A stretch of DNA of 64,000 nucleotides from Hydractinia symbiolongicarpus (lineage: Eukaryota; Cnidaria; Hydrozoa; Anthoathecata; Hydractiniidae), in the NCBI RefSeq assembly GCF_029227915.1, contig NC_079879.1:19222001-19286000 (forward strand), written 5' to 3'. This document shows positions 1-12,277 of the stretch, in pieces. The notes below the pieces were generated by a model. The model made no database searches, was not told the DNA's origin, and worked only from the letters and a program-made list of their open reading frames with translations. The position numbers and the translations under genes are program-made. Position 1 is the stretch's first letter; each line of letters starts with the position of its first letter.

Positions 1-15
1 GCAAGAGTTAAGAAA

Positions 16-3000
16 ATGAAGATTTTACTCCTTTTATTGGTGGTTTTAACAAAAAAATCTGGAAGTCATTACTACGAGCAGAAAACGGTAGCATCATCAT
101 CTGTGGCGGTAAAACATAATACGCTGATAGTGGCATGTGTTTTTTATTGCAAGAAATTTGATTCGTTTGCAACGGTGATAGAAGAACGAAAAACATTTGA
201 CGAATGTTATTGTGTGAAAGAAAAAGAAAAAGACAGTGACGATTCAAACAGCTCAACTGACGATGTTCTCTTGAAACCGATAGGTTAGTCTCTTTTAATT
301 ATAATTTTTATTTTAATTATTTTTTTCAAAAAAATTGCTTGTGAATTACGCATTTCTCCAGCATTTTTTATAACAAAGCTCTTGCCGAGACAAACTCATA
401 ACCCCATCAGCTGGATTAGTCTCTTCCCACTGAAGGCTGGTTTTCACTTGTCTGGATCGTACCGGATCAGATCAGGATGGGATCGAAATATAATCCGATC
501 CAGATCCATGTAAAGATTTCCACTTCTAAAAGTGCGAAAATTTTTATTTAAAAAATGTAAACAACCTTTGTTTACATTTTTTAAATAAAATTAAAATTAG
601 ATTAAAATTAGAATCTTGCTACTTTTAATGATTTTAAGGAACAAATAAAGAAAAGATAATGCGTAAGAAATTCCATGAAAGAAAACAGAAATACCATCTA
701 TTAATTTAAGATCTACACCTCTTTGATAACATTTTTCTCGAAACAATATTGCATGTTACCTGGAAAATACGAAAAATTCTTATGTTATGTCGCACCATTC
801 ATTTCTAAATTGAATTTAAAACGTGAAGACATATCTGCTGATCAACATTTGTGCATAACCTTAAGATATCTAGTGACTGGAGATGAAAAATCTACCATAG
901 CGGGCAGTTATCGCATCGGAACTACAAAAGCTGGTAGAATTATAAGTTAAACATGCCATATGTGAAAAATTGTCGGGCGCAGGACAATTGAAATGTCCAT
1001 CAACGCAAGTTGAATGGAAAAAAAGAGCTGCAAGGTTCGAGAAACTTTGGCAGTTCCCTAACTTTATTGACACAATTGATGGAAAGCATGTGGTAATGCA
1101 AGCCCCAGCACGTGAAGGTCCATCTTTTTTTAATTATACAAAGACCCACAGTATTAATGGCGTTACGCAATGAAGTTTTTATTAGTTGATATTGGTGATA
1201 GTGGCCGCCAATATATATATATATAGATACATGTATACGGGTATTATAATATAGACTAGCCGGGAATCCCTGCGTCGAAACGCCGGGGTAAGCCATCAAT
1301 GACGAAGGGAAGTAAGTAGAATAAAAAAAACTTACCTTATAACACAGCATAAAATTTCTTAGGGGATTGCTCAAGTAGTAACTCGTGTGATGTTTTCTAC
1401 TAAAAAAAGAAACAATTCAACACTCATGCAGATACAAATTTGATAGGTTCAGGATTGCTGGTCCCCCGAACATTTATGTTGTTCGTATTAGCTGCTTCTC
1501 ACAGGGGTATCGGTTTAGCCAAAAGGTTATCCAAAGAAAAAAGTTTTGGATAATCTTCAACCTCATTGTAGCCAGCTTTAAACTAAAATATATAGAGTTT
1601 AACATTAGAACTTCAAATTTTTGAGAGAATGTAAATTACGAACTATTTTAATGATTAAATATAGCTACGTTCAAACATTACAACGTGAACGTTAACGTAA
1701 ACGTTACATAACACCAGTAGATATATAACAGGGTAAAGATGAATAATACAATGGTTTGTGTAGAACTTGTTGCATTGAATAAAATAGCTGTCTATGATAT
1801 TAACAAAGCGAAGTAAAATAACTATATGTGAATAAGAACTAAACATAAGGATTAAACAAGGCTAAAAGGCATCAGACTGAGTTTTTTAATTTTTGACAAA
1901 AGATTTTTTATGTATCATATTTTTTGAAATAAACTATAAATATTAGAAATACTAACTATGCAAAATATTGATATCGGCTAAAACTGACTACTGATGCCAT
2001 TAATGCGAAACTAAGGAAAAGCAGGCAAACCTTCCATAGAAGACTGACAAAGAGCCCAAGATTTTTAAGTATCGTATTTTTTTTAAATAAACTATGAATA
2101 TTAGTAGTATTGATACTAACTATGCAAAAGACTACAAACATTATTACGTTATCTGCAAAATATTGACAGTGGTATTTTGGGCTAAAACTATATATTAAGA
2201 CAACTGTATTGAATGCCAAACTAAGAAAAAGAGGGCCGAGGCCGCTCCCGCCAGCGGAAGCCCTCACGCTCCCTGCCCCCAAGGCGACGCTACACCAAAT
2301 ATGACGCCCTGGACCTGGGTCCTGGATTTTTTCTGCGGTACCGCAGATATGCTCGGTAGGATAGATTCTAAAATAGAGAAAATAATATATTTAGACTAAA
2401 ACTTTTTTGGAAATAAGGTGATGACAATATCCGAGAGAAGTAGGGGTTATAAGGGATGGTAAGGAAAGTGGACCTTACTTCATTGAGGCCTCCTCGCTCT
2501 GATTAAGCTGGTGTTTTTGTTTGTGTTGTTGTTGTTGTTGTTTGTGTTTTTGCTGTTGTAGTAGCTGCTGTTGTTGTTGTGGAAGCTGGTGCTATTGTTG
2601 TGAAAGCTGGCATTGAATTTGTAGAATTATCAAATTTGTTAAATCTTGACATTTTTAGGCAGCCTAAAAATAAATAATTTAAGTAAAGTTGCATGAACAT
2701 TAACCCTATTCGGTCCCTTGACGGTTTTTTTTAATAACTCTTCAATGCTATGTTGCATGGCTACAATGCTTACTGAGTTTCAATATTTATCTGTTAGACA
2801 CCTGCATGCAAAGTATTTAGGTCCCATATCTTTCAGAGGCTTTGATATTGGCTGTTAATCAAAACTACTCCTAAAAATCTCTATGAAACTCTTATAATAG
2901 GAAAAATAAAATAACTCTTGTTAGGATTATGTTTAGAACTTGAAACTTACAACACAACTTTTTCTAATCAAGAAGAATCATTTCGCATGTTTTGGTTACG

Positions 3001-5003
3001 TGGTTAATCCGATTTCCCGATTTTTCCAGATTTTATCCAAAAATCGGAAAAAACTGGATTTTTTTGGAATATTTGACAATTTTTCATACGATCTGTGTAA
3101 AAACCGGATAATATATTAAATAAAATTTATTTAGCTTTCAGAAACTTCAAACAGAATGTAAAAATTCGCTCTGGAACTAAAGTAATTGAATTTTAAGCAG
3201 ATAGTATCATTTTGAACAAATTTCAAGCTTTTGATGACGTCACGGAGAATGTGCTGACGTAAGCAAAACTTTATTGCTGCTATTTTGTTCCTTTTGTGAC
3301 GTACTATAAGTGTGCCAAGTTTGATTCAATTTGGACAAGCCTATGAAAAGTTATTGAGGGGGGCGGATTCCGCCCCCCCCCCCCCCCCCGGTCATAATAT
3401 GTTCGTTAAAACCCGGGCCGAATTGGGTTAAGGGAAATAGAATTTGTAGGACTGAATATACACATAAATAGCGATTTTCTTAACAATAGCAGACCTTATA
3501 AAATTTTTGAATAAAGAATACCCATTAGGTAATCCTGGCTTTCAGTTTGTGAACTTTAACTGTCATATCAAAACTAGTAAAGAAAAAAAAAGTCGAATAT
3601 GTAGTTGAATAACACGACAAAAATAAAAATAATTTCCTTTTTTAAGATTATAAAATGCTGGAACTACGATTGTATGTAAAATATTTTTGGTTATCTTAAG
3701 TTAAAGATCTTATTTTTGACGTAAGTCCATCTTAAACCTCCTTTTTTTCGCCCCACACAGCCATAAAGTATTGCTAGGAAAGAATAAGGATATATAGTTA
3801 TGAAAAATGTTACTAGTAAAGGCTGAATGATACTTAATATGTAGGAATAAAAAACTATCTAGTAACAGACCCAGCTAGCTTTAGCTTTACTTTTAAATTT
3901 ACATCACGTGATCAAACGCTTTACAACATTCATTTGATAAAAAAACGGTCTAGTATTGATCAAGAATCCTTGGATCAAAAAATTTTCAACTTCTTTTGGA
4001 TCGGTTTTTAAACAGTCTCGAACTATTTTAAATAAAAAAACCTCTATCTGGCTTCAAAATGTATTGGATAAAAAACACCTTCTTCAGCGTGTGCACCGAT
4101 AAATAACGGATCGGCTCCGTGTCCAATCCGGTCCGATCCAGACAAATGGAAACCAGCCTTGACTTGTTTGCCTACAATTGTGCTTTAAAGGAAGAGAAGT
4201 TGCGCGAAAAACTTAAACAGACTTAATTGCGAATGAATTAATTAATTATTGCATTTTTATTCATTACAGGACTTCGTTTTTTAATAAACTTCTTTTAAGC
4301 TACTTTTCTTATTCGTGTAATATTTGTAAACCATTTATTTTAATTATTTGGATAGTTATTTTCCTTAATTCGGACTTTGAAATTTTCTTTCGCCAAAGTT
4401 TCTTTCTTTAAAGTATTTTCAAAATACAACAATAATTGATATTACATCCGTGTTTATAGTAAATCTGTACCAACTAAGCATTGATTTAGACTGTGTGACT
4501 TTTGAAGTGTGTCGCCTATAATTAAGAATTAAAAGTAACAACAATGATAGAACCGAGCTGACGTTGTGAATTAAGAAAAAGTTTCTATTTTAGATGAAAT
4601 TAATTTGTCACAAGAAAAACCATCGTGGAGTTCATCAACTTTATTTCAAAAGCATTCTTCTAACGCTTTTGATGGTCCATGGTTTACATGTCAATTCTCA
4701 GACAACAAATTAAGCAACGAATGGATCAAAGTTGATTTGACGAAACCGAGTATCATCGCGCGTGTCCTATTATATAGTGCAACTTTTGCTACCGGCCTAA
4801 TAGAGAACGCTATGATAGAAGCTTCATCTTCATTTGACATGATGCAAAACTATCAGGTGTGTGCCAAGTTGGAAAAACGTCCCTTTATTCTAGAAACTTT
4901 CAAATGCGACAAAACTATTTTAGGGCGGTATGTCCGATTGGTGTTAAACCAACAGGGTTTTTTGACAGTATGTGAGATGCAAGTTATGGGTTATTACTAC
5001 TAG
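16..5003 (+). CDS. Gene A, unit 1: secreted fucolectin-like F5/8-type C protein
   Basis: Two exons, 16..283 and 4594..5003, join in frame to give 225 aa. The donor is G|GTTAGT and the acceptor is TTTTAG. Residues 1-17 form a hydrophobic signal peptide (MKILLLLLVVL...). Exon 1 then encodes a segment with paired cysteines (ACVFYC, ECYC) and an acidic Ser/Asp linker. Exon 2 encodes a discoidin/FTP-type domain: PSW near the start, AFDG, TCQ, NEWIKVDLTKPSII, YQVC, FKCDKT, GRYVRL and the closing VCEMQVMG. The conserved DG, W-x-KVDL, GRYVR and CE-x-x-V-x-G positions are typical of fucolectins and F5/8C domains. Eight mature cysteines suggest four disulphides. A secreted lectin or other glycan binder is inferred. 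The family's usual His/Arg fucose-binding residues are not obvious, so the ligand is unknown. Confidence 0.85.
723..1203 (+). pseudogene. HARBI1-like Harbinger nuclease fragment
   Basis: Two frames carry recognisable pieces of a PIF/Harbinger transposase. The first (from 723) has the N-terminal pattern with LRYLVTGD. The second (from about 970) has EWKKRAARFEKLWQFPNFID followed by TIDGKHVVMQAP, FFNYTKTHS and, after another frame change, FLLVDIGDSG. IDGKHV holds the first catalytic aspartate of the DDE family. Frame breaks between the pieces and the missing C-terminal half make it a dead fragment. It lies inside gene A intron 1 on the same strand. Confidence 0.8.
2512..2592. repeat. (TTG)n-rich microsatellite
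   Basis: Imperfect TTG trinucleotide run with GCTGTTG interruptions. The repeat number differs among the three gene A introns. Read on the minus strand it gives a Thr-rich open frame, which is a composition artefact. Confidence 0.9.
2704..3427. mobile_element. piggyBac-type MITE, older copy, unit 1
   Basis: Starts CCCTATTCGGTCC and ends with the near-complement GGCCGAATTGGG, flanked on both sides by TTAA (2700-2703 and 3428-3431). TTAA target sites and CCC-starting termini are hallmarks of piggyBac-type elements. Near the right end it has a GGGGGGCGGATTCCGCC palindrome running into an 18-nt C run. No coding capacity is seen, so it is non-autonomous. It is nested in the Harbinger relic. Confidence 0.75.
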
Positions 5004-6739
5004 CTTTGGATGGCTCATTGCATGAGGAATTTGTTACGTAATTTAAGACTAAAATGAGTGTGTTAAAATAACTATTTTTAGTGTAGGTGACTGGTTGTGC
5101 GTATTTTTAACGTATTATGACGAACGACCACGCTTTTTAACGTTACTTTTGTAACTTGTTCTGTACAATAACAAGTAAAAACAGAAGGAAAACACACAAA
5201 GATTTATTTCTACCCTAATCTTGAGCGCTATGTTTTTAAGGAAAGCAGAAAAGGCAAAATTCTGATTGACAAACTACAATTGATAACATAATACACAAAA
5301 GTACAATGGCACTTTTTCTTCTTTTTTATGAAGTTGTCAAAAAGTATCAAGATGCGATTTCTCTGCAGCCAATAAATTGAGGAAATGCTACTTTTGCGGA
5401 TACATAGTTTAGGTAAACAGTGCTTAAAATGCGCATAAACTTTGATTTACTTTCTTGCGATGTTAGAAATCCCGTGGATTTGCAAGGACGAATGACCCAG
5501 TTAATTTTTCACGGGTTATCTCTTATATCAATGCCTTAAATTGTGTCTGTTTGTTTGGCGCTACGGAAACACGAAATGCGATATATAACGGACAGGCAAC
5601 CCGTGGATTCATTCACAAGCTAATTGCTAGTCTCTGTAACGACACCCGTATTCTGTGCGCCGCAGGTTCGCTTTGAGCCATTGGCGGAGTGATTTTAACA
5701 CTTTGCTAACAAGAGCAAACATTAATGCACGAAACACCGGCGAGGGAAATATCTACGACGGATGAAAATCTAAGAACCTGCGAGTTTGTAGTTTTTTTTA
5801 CCAGTCTTTATAATAATAGCAGTATTTTATATTAAGTGGTGGCGAAGGTAGCAAAGCTTGTCCTGAAATGCCTTGTCAAAATGACATTAAAAAATTGACT
5901 ATGTCATGCAAAGTTTCATTGTAAAACCAGCTCTGGATCAAAAGTTAAAGAGAGAGGGAGAGGACAGTTATTAACCTCTACCCTTAGTTTTGTGGCTCCT
6001 AAAAGGTTTAGTACGTATGGGGTAAGAAAGAGAAAATATCGTAATCAAGCAGAGTTGGTACCAAGGAGGTTTAAAGGAGGAGGTTAAACTTTTGGCATGT
6101 AAAAGTACGGCAAAGGTGGCGCTACGGATGGCATTCAAAGGAGCGGTTAAACATAAGAAATTGAATAGATTTTAAATGGACTTTGCTTAGATGTATCTAA
6201 TTTTTCTCTTTAAAACTCCTTGGAAGTACTGAATGTTTTATTATTTAAACTTTTCAATTAATTAAAAATCTCTTTAAAACATGCCTTAGTCAACCATAGA
6301 AAAGCATCATGAACAAGAGTAAAAGCGGTCAGTATAGCTAGAAATAACCTTAGCACAAAATTAAGTCATTCGTATAGATTCAGATTCTTTGGAATTTTAT
6401 CGCGATTGCAAGAATTAGGCAAACAGTGTCAACAATACAATAAGTGAGATATAAGTGAGATACCGTTTGCTGCAATCTAGGCTTGTTTTTTTTTCTATAA
6501 ATTCTCAAATTATTTTCAATAAAATGTCAAATTAAAACCACCGTAAATTGTATTTTTGCTAAACTGAAAAATATATGAAGTCGTCCATAAAATAAAATTC
6601 CAAAATTAAATTCCATATAATGATTTTTTAACTTATTATTATTTTGAATTCGTATACAGGATATAGCCACTTCAGTGTTGAAAACACTGTTATTAACGTG
6701 GGTTCTGTGTTCTGAATGTATACATTAGGTATACACCGC

Positions 6740-6885
6740 ATTGCCTGCACAATTTCATATGGCATGGGTTGACCCGTAGCTGTGGTGAAGACACATGCTA
6801 AACATAGCCACGCTGTGGACCGTGTGTTGTTATTACGAAGCGAACTCCATAACCACAAGGCCACACACCACTTAAAAACAAATGT
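6740..6885 (-). repeat. tRNA-derived SINE-like head
   Basis: On the minus strand, TGGCCTTGTGGTTATGGAGT followed by TCGCTTCGTAAT resembles a tRNA A box and anticodon arm. A GGGTCAACCC string about 80 nt further on resembles a B box. That is the usual layout of a tRNA-derived SINE promoter with an expanded middle. No tail or flanking duplication was identified. Confidence 0.35.
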
Positions 6886-6988
6886 CCACCTCCCCTTCCT
6901 CTAACTTGACGTAATCTCTTGGAAAGAGAAACAAAGTCAAGATTCATACAGATTTGAACTGAAGAAAAGTTTATTGCAACAAACATAA

Positions 6989-7045
6989 ACAACAACAACG
7001 ACGACGACAACAACAACAACAACGACGACAACAATAACAACGACT
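6989..7045. repeat. AAC/GAC trinucleotide microsatellite
   Basis: Alternating AAC and GAC triplets. The minus strand gives an artefactual Leu/Ser-rich frame. Confidence 0.85.
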
Positions 7046-9261
7046 TTTTAGTTTGCACCGATTCCCAATAATGATAAGGAGAGTCGTTGGCATGTTATGC
7101 GAAAAATATTACTTAAAATAGAAAACTAAATTTTTCGTCCTTTACTTCTAACCCCTCTGGCGTTGACTAAACAGGAAATTGACGCAGGTGAAATCTTGTT
7201 GGACAAAGCTGGCTTGTCATTGGCAATAGTTAAAGTTTTTGCATTTCATGATCGTGATGCAATTGCAGAATGTAATTTTCTTTCCGCTTTCCGTTTTCTA
7301 TTTAAATGAAAACCATTAGTGTCAAATATATTTCTGCTTAGTAGTGAAATCCTCTTGTCGATTATGACCAAGGTACTAGAAAGCACCCGAGTCTGCGATT
7401 TTTACACGGTTAAACTCAATATGTTATATCTAGCTCTAACCCAGTCCTTATTGCTTGTCATAATTTTTGTTCGACATGTAATAGTTTGTTGACATTTTCT
7501 GATTTTTTCTATTCAGTTGGAGCTTACATTGAAGAAAAAAATATTTGGGACAATTTTATACTTATTCATGGTGAGGCTATAACTTAATTTTTTATCTGAA
7601 ACCTGATTTTATAGGCGGCTTTAAAAAGCGCTTGTATAAACCATTTTTTCTTGATGACTTTCTCGTATTTATTGTTTTTTCCTAATTCTTTGTTTGTAGA
7701 GAACATTAAATAACGTGCTATAGCAGTTCTCATAGTCTTATCTTGGCCTATTGCTTTTGTTAAAAGTTTTCAATGGAACAATTATCGTGATGGTCGTTAA
7801 ATGCTAACAAATCGAAAAAAATTATGCCTGTTGTGTTGATGCCAGCAAGAGTTATCACAGATTTGAGATTTCCGATTTAACCAAATATCCTAAGATCCTA
7901 TTTCCGTTGTAAACGTTGACATGGGAGCTTTCACAATCATTGTTGGGGGGATGGTCTTTGAAATTAAGCATTTATTCCTCAAAATGTTTAAACACGATTG
8001 TAGAAAATAGTACACACGTTTTTTTATGACGATCGGGGGTGGATTTCACGCCCTGCCGTTTTGAGCAAAACCTTTAGGTTATGCACTTGTCAATTACTTG
8101 AAGCTACCTCTTATTCTATTATCCACTTTGTTTAACGGAAAATAAGAGCCTACGTAACTTGAACGTCACAAAATAATTTTTTGCATTTTTTTTGCATATG
8201 TTCGAAATAACCCGGATTAAATAGGTTTAACAATAGCTAGGCCAGGAATGGAAGATAGAACAAAAATTATAGCTAATCACAGTGAAAGTAGAAGAAATAT
8301 ATAATTAAATATCGAGCTTTAAGACCATTATCTGTAAGATCAACTCACGACAAAAAATCATAAAGGAGCCACAACTACATGTATAGCGTAAATCATGATT
8401 AGGGGATTGTGTAAAAAGAAGCAGTTTTGATAAGTTGATATAATTTAATTTTAGCGAATGGCTGACTCTTAAGCGGATGCCTATAAATTTAGTAATTTTA
8501 GTGGAAACTGCATTTTTTACATTTCAAGTAAATAAAGAATTTTAAGAATCTTTATTGCGGACAAAAATAAATTTTTTTCTATGTAGGTTTTAGTCTTTTA
8601 GGTTGATGTAACAGCTAACATACAATAGGTCAGCTACAGTTAGATATACCTACCTTAAACCAGCCACACTCTCTTCAGGTAACACAATCGTTTTCCTATT
8701 GTTCAACACTTCAGTTAATTATAAGAGGTAGTGAGTATTTGAGCACAGTACTTCTTTAAGTCATTAAAAGTTGCAATATGGTAATAACAATGATGTCTTT
8801 CTCTTTTGACACTTGACTTTTTGCTAGGCTGACCATAATGGATAGCCACTGTTTTTTGGCAATCAATAACCTTTAATTTTTTATTGTGGATAAAACACAG
8901 TCGTTAAGCCATTAAAAAATATCATTCGTTAATTTAAAGTGGTATCATAAATATTTAGTCTTAGTTTAGTTTAGTTTAGGGAAAAAACCACGAGTTAGAA
9001 TTTCCTGCTGTTTTTCTTCTCATTGCGCTACCATCATAAAATATATGTCCCAAAAAGCGCCACACAAAAGCCAGTAATTACAAGTACTCCAAGTTTTATC
9101 ACTTGAGCATAAGTAGTTCCGGATTTATAGCCCCCGGCCACTTTATGCTCGATGTTATAAAGACATTTTAATCAAATTTCAGCCTTGCCTTTGTTTTTAC
9201 CTTGTTCTTCTTTTTAAGTTATGCCCAATCTCATTGTTCTTTTAAAATATTCTAGTTTACA

Positions 9262-9410
9262 TCTATATTATAATACCCGTATTCGTCTGTCTGTCTGTCT
9301 GTCCGTCCGTCACGCAAAATGGTAGGTTAGCTGGGCAAGTAGCGATGCGCACACAATGCGGTAAAAAAGGACGGGTGAACCCGTGGATTTTTCCACGGGC
9401 AACCGACTAG
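9262..9410 (+). mobile_element. Short Helitron-like non-autonomous element
   Basis: Begins TCTATATTATAATACCCGTA after an A. It ends with the hairpin CCCGTGGATTTTTCCACGGG, then seven bases, then CTAG followed by T. A TC start, a hairpin just before a CTRR end and insertion between A and T are the structural marks of Helitrons. A CTGT/CCGT run lies near 9286-9310. It is only 149 bp and has no coding capacity, so the assignment is structural. Confidence 0.5.
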
Positions 9411-9724
9411 TATATATATATTATACATAAATGCAATATATTTGTACAATTTATCACCTTTAAAAAGTTATTTCAAAAAACGGTTTCGGCAAAAACATAT
9501 AAAAAAGGCATAAGTTATTGCAGTTGTCTTGATATCTAAAATGTCTTATTCTTGTTTAAGTTTAATTGGACAATATAAGCTGAACAAACTTTAAAGAAGT
9601 GTTTTTGTCATGATTTCGTCTGTCATAATGGTTTTGCGTAGCTTTATTCTAGACCCCACAAATAAGTGTATTTTTGCTGAGATTGCGCGAAGTAGTGATG
9701 CAAAAATATATACAAAAGGCTAAT

Positions 9725-9755
9725 CCCCGTGAATTTTTCAAGGGCTATAGACTAG
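9725..9755 (+). mobile_element. Second Helitron-like 3' terminus
   Basis: A CCCCGTGAATTTTTCAAGGG hairpin is followed seven bases later by CTAG and T, as in the element ending at 9410. I did not find its 5' end, so this may be a fragment or a coincidence. Confidence 0.3.
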
Positions 9756-9878
9756 TCAATAATATGATACTGTACTAACTAATGTTTATAACAGACTTTA
9801 TTTTATAGTCCGGGTGCCAGGGGGTCGACTATGTCAGTCAAGCGGACAAATTGAAACATACATGACTTTATTGGGCAC

Positions 9879-9945
9879 AACCTCGTCCCCAGGACCTCTT
9901 TTCGCTTTTTTGATATCGGGGATGGCGCGAAGAAAAAGGCCCTGG
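9879..9945 (+). repeat. Left 67-bp terminal inverted repeat, unit 1
   Basis: Matches the reverse complement of 15912-15978 with one difference in the AAGAAAAAGG stretch. GC content is well above the surroundings. Confidence 0.9.
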
Positions 9946-10127
9946 ACCCGGCCGCTTTCTACACCCAGAAGTCTTGGGTGTAGACTGCAGCGTCAGCACT
10001 TTTGCTAAATGTCGACAGTTCTTTATATGGATATGTGACATCCATATATGGAGTAAAACTAAGAATTTAAAATTATTTCAAAAAGTGAACGGTGAGTTAA
10101 AGTGTTAAAAGGGTTCCGTTTTTCAAA

Positions 10128-12056
10128 ATGGACAAGATATTGCAATTATTTTGTAGATTGCAACAAACGTTTTTAATTAATAACATAAATAATATTATCT
10201 TAAGGCCACAGCAAGTTAAATGTTTCGAGCATCTTTTAAATGGATATGATGTTATTGGTGTTTTACCTACTGGATTTGGGAAATCCTTGTTGTTTCATTT
10301 GTTGGCAGACTTTTTGCCAAGAAAGAGTGTCCAAAATATAGTATTGATGGTGTGCCCTCTTAATTCTATCATAGAAGACCAGTTGAAAGTCTTAGAAGTG
10401 AGAGGTATTGGTGCTGGGGTGCTTCATTTGGAGCAAACAGTTGTGCCTGAAAAATTGTTTTCGTGTGATGAGAATGGTGAGCCTGAAATACCAATTTCAA
10501 TTGAAAATGGCGAATTAAAACTAGTATTTGCCAACCCAGAATCTCTGCTTAGTGTCAGAGGACGAGAATTGCTAAAAAGTTCTGTTTACCAAGAAAATGT
10601 TGTCAGTTGTGTTAAAGATGAAGCACATTGTGTAAGCATGTGGTAAGTAAAAACACAAAAAAAAAGACAGGGCTGGCGAACACTTTTATGCTAGAAACAA
10701 ATTTTAAAATTTTTGTTATGCGACAATGTAAAACTTTATTTTGGATGTTGTCTCCACTTCACGAATCAATTCGCCTACCCTGACTTTGTCAATGGTGAAC
10801 TCAAGCTTCCAGTGTGTATTTTTAATTATTATAAACAAAATATTTTCTCTCTCTTTACTTAAAACTACATACATACATACAATATATTATAAATAAAACT
10901 ATGCCGTTCAAGTAAATTCATAAATTTAAAACTTTGTATATTGCTACATAAAATAACATATATTATATATAATGTGTTTCTTCAAAAAATATAAACTTTT
11001 AATGTGCTTTATTTGATTTATAGGGGTGAGGATTTCCGAAAACTTTTTAGCGAGTTGTCTACGTTAAAGGCACTTTTCCCAGATGCTGTTACATTGGCTC
11101 TAACCGCTACTGCTACACCAGACACTGCAGAATATTTGATTAAATCGCTCGCCCTTATTACGTATAAAGTCATTGCTGTATCGCCAAATCAAAAAAATGT
11201 GTATTTAAACATACAAAGACGCCCAAACTCTAACTTGGGTTTGAAAGGATTTGAAGTTATTCTCAAACCGTTGGCTGAAAAATTAAACGTGCAAAGAGAA
11301 CACTATCCCATGACAATAATTTACATGCATTTAAGATATTGTGGGTATGGGTACAAATTATTTGAAAATGTTATAAGAAATCATTATGTTGGTGACAATA
11401 TTTGTCCTAGAGCAAGATTGTTTGCACAGTTTCATGCTTCTTGTACTACACAAATGAAAGAGGATATATTGAAGGAGTTAAAGAAGTCAGATTCACGAAT
11501 TAGAGTAGTATTTGCTACAACTGCTCTAGGTATGGGTGTTGATGCTCCAAATATATCTAATATTATTCACATAAGTCCTCCATCAACATTAGAGTCATTC
11601 GTGCAAGAAATTGGAAGAGGAGGAAGAAATGGTGTAGCTTGTGATTCACTTTTATATTTCAACAATTCTGATTTGGCATCTAAGTATATAAGTGAGTCAA
11701 TGAAAAAATACTGTGTATGGGATAGATGTCTCAGAGTATTTTTGCTAAACTATTTTGGATTTAAGAGTAAAACTCAGATTAACTGTTGCAAGAACTGTAA
11801 TGTTGGTGCTGATTCTACAATTGATATCAAATTAAACGCACTTGACGACAATAAGAAGATAGCACGCAACATAGTTGAGGCTGATATGGAGATGCTTAAA
11901 GTAGAATTGTTAAAAACGGTTGAAGATATCAATTCTGATGAAAACGTGATGTTTCCTTTCCACAGTAAAATTAACACTAACATTGTAAATGAAATCTTGA
12001 GAGAATTAGCATTTATTTCTTGTGAATCAGACTTACTTTCTATGTTTGGTATTTAA
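10128..12056 (+). CDS. RecQ-family DNA helicase of the transposon, full length
   Basis: Exons 10128..10642 and 11024..12056 join in frame to give 515 aa. The intron has a GTAAGT donor and an ATAG acceptor, and it splits the Trp codon after the DEAH box. Visible motifs: Q-like LRPQQ near 25-29, Walker A TGFGKS at 48-53, DEAH at 164-167, LTATAT at 198-203, FATTALGMGVD at 335-345 and QEIGRGGRNG at 366-375. A RecQ-type zinc knuckle follows (cysteines near 402, 407, 427 and 430). All motor motifs are present, so it could be active. It is shorter than cellular RecQ proteins and has no obvious WH or HRDC domain. It sits inside the terminal repeats and converges on the DUF6589 gene, so a role in transposition is inferred. 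Confidence 0.85.
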
Positions 12057-12127
12057 AATGAAAGGTGTTCTAACGAATTATATGCTTTAATAGACAAATA
12101 TGCACCTAAAATAGGTTAGTAAAAAAC

Positions 12128-12246
12128 ATAATATATATATACCATGGCATGACAAAGTTGGTGAAATCTGCAATTTCATCCACCAAAAAATTCAATGAGC
12201 CAAAATGCCAAATTTTGTCAGCTTATGGGTATATATATATATATGT
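12128..12246. repeat. Small hairpin MITE-like insertion between the two transposon genes
   Basis: Inverted ends ATATATATACC...TGACAAA enclose about 115 bp and lie between AT repeats. The inverted arms are imperfect. It sits between the convergent stop codons. Its sequence is more diverged between units than the flanking genes. Confidence 0.5.
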
Positions 12247-12277
12247 TAAACAAAGGAAATTAGTTGCTTGTGCTTTT

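Larger units (their letters stand above)
434..4159. mobile_element. PIF/Harbinger-type element relic in gene A intron 1
   Basis: The left end AGGCTGGTTTTCACTTGTCT and the right end are imperfect inverted repeats of about 35 bp (right end read outward: AGGCTGGTTTCCATTTGTCT, then GGATCGGACCGGAT). TGA directly flanks both ends (431-433 and 4160-4162), fitting the 3-bp target duplication of PIF/Harbinger elements. It contains a broken HARBI1-like nuclease fragment, a (TTG)n tract and a nested MITE. The rest has no recognisable coding content. Confidence 0.75.
5004..9261. other. Intergenic region between gene A and the RecQ/DUF6589 transposon
   Basis: No gene recognised on either strand. It contains a tRNA-like segment near 6740-6885, an AAC/GAC-type microsatellite near 6989-7045 and a short TTTAG repeat near 8961-8978. 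Open frames here are short and driven by composition. The same content recurs in unit 2. Confidence 0.6.

Noticed and set aside
2503-2700. Minus-strand Thr-rich open frame
   Set aside because: It is the reverse reading of a (TTG)n microsatellite, and its length varies with repeat number in the three units.
4605-5003. Exon 2 of gene A as a stand-alone gene starting at 4605
   Set aside because: The apparent start is a TTG codon. A TTTTAG acceptor at 4593 joins the segment in frame to exon 1, which supplies the signal peptide.
6980-7045. CRISPR-like array
   Set aside because: Simple trinucleotide repeat with no spacers, in a eukaryotic context.
6798-7058. Minus-strand Leu/Ser-rich membrane-like frame
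   Set aside because: Generated by the AAC/GAC trinucleotide repeat; identical behaviour in unit 2 and no splice or promoter context.
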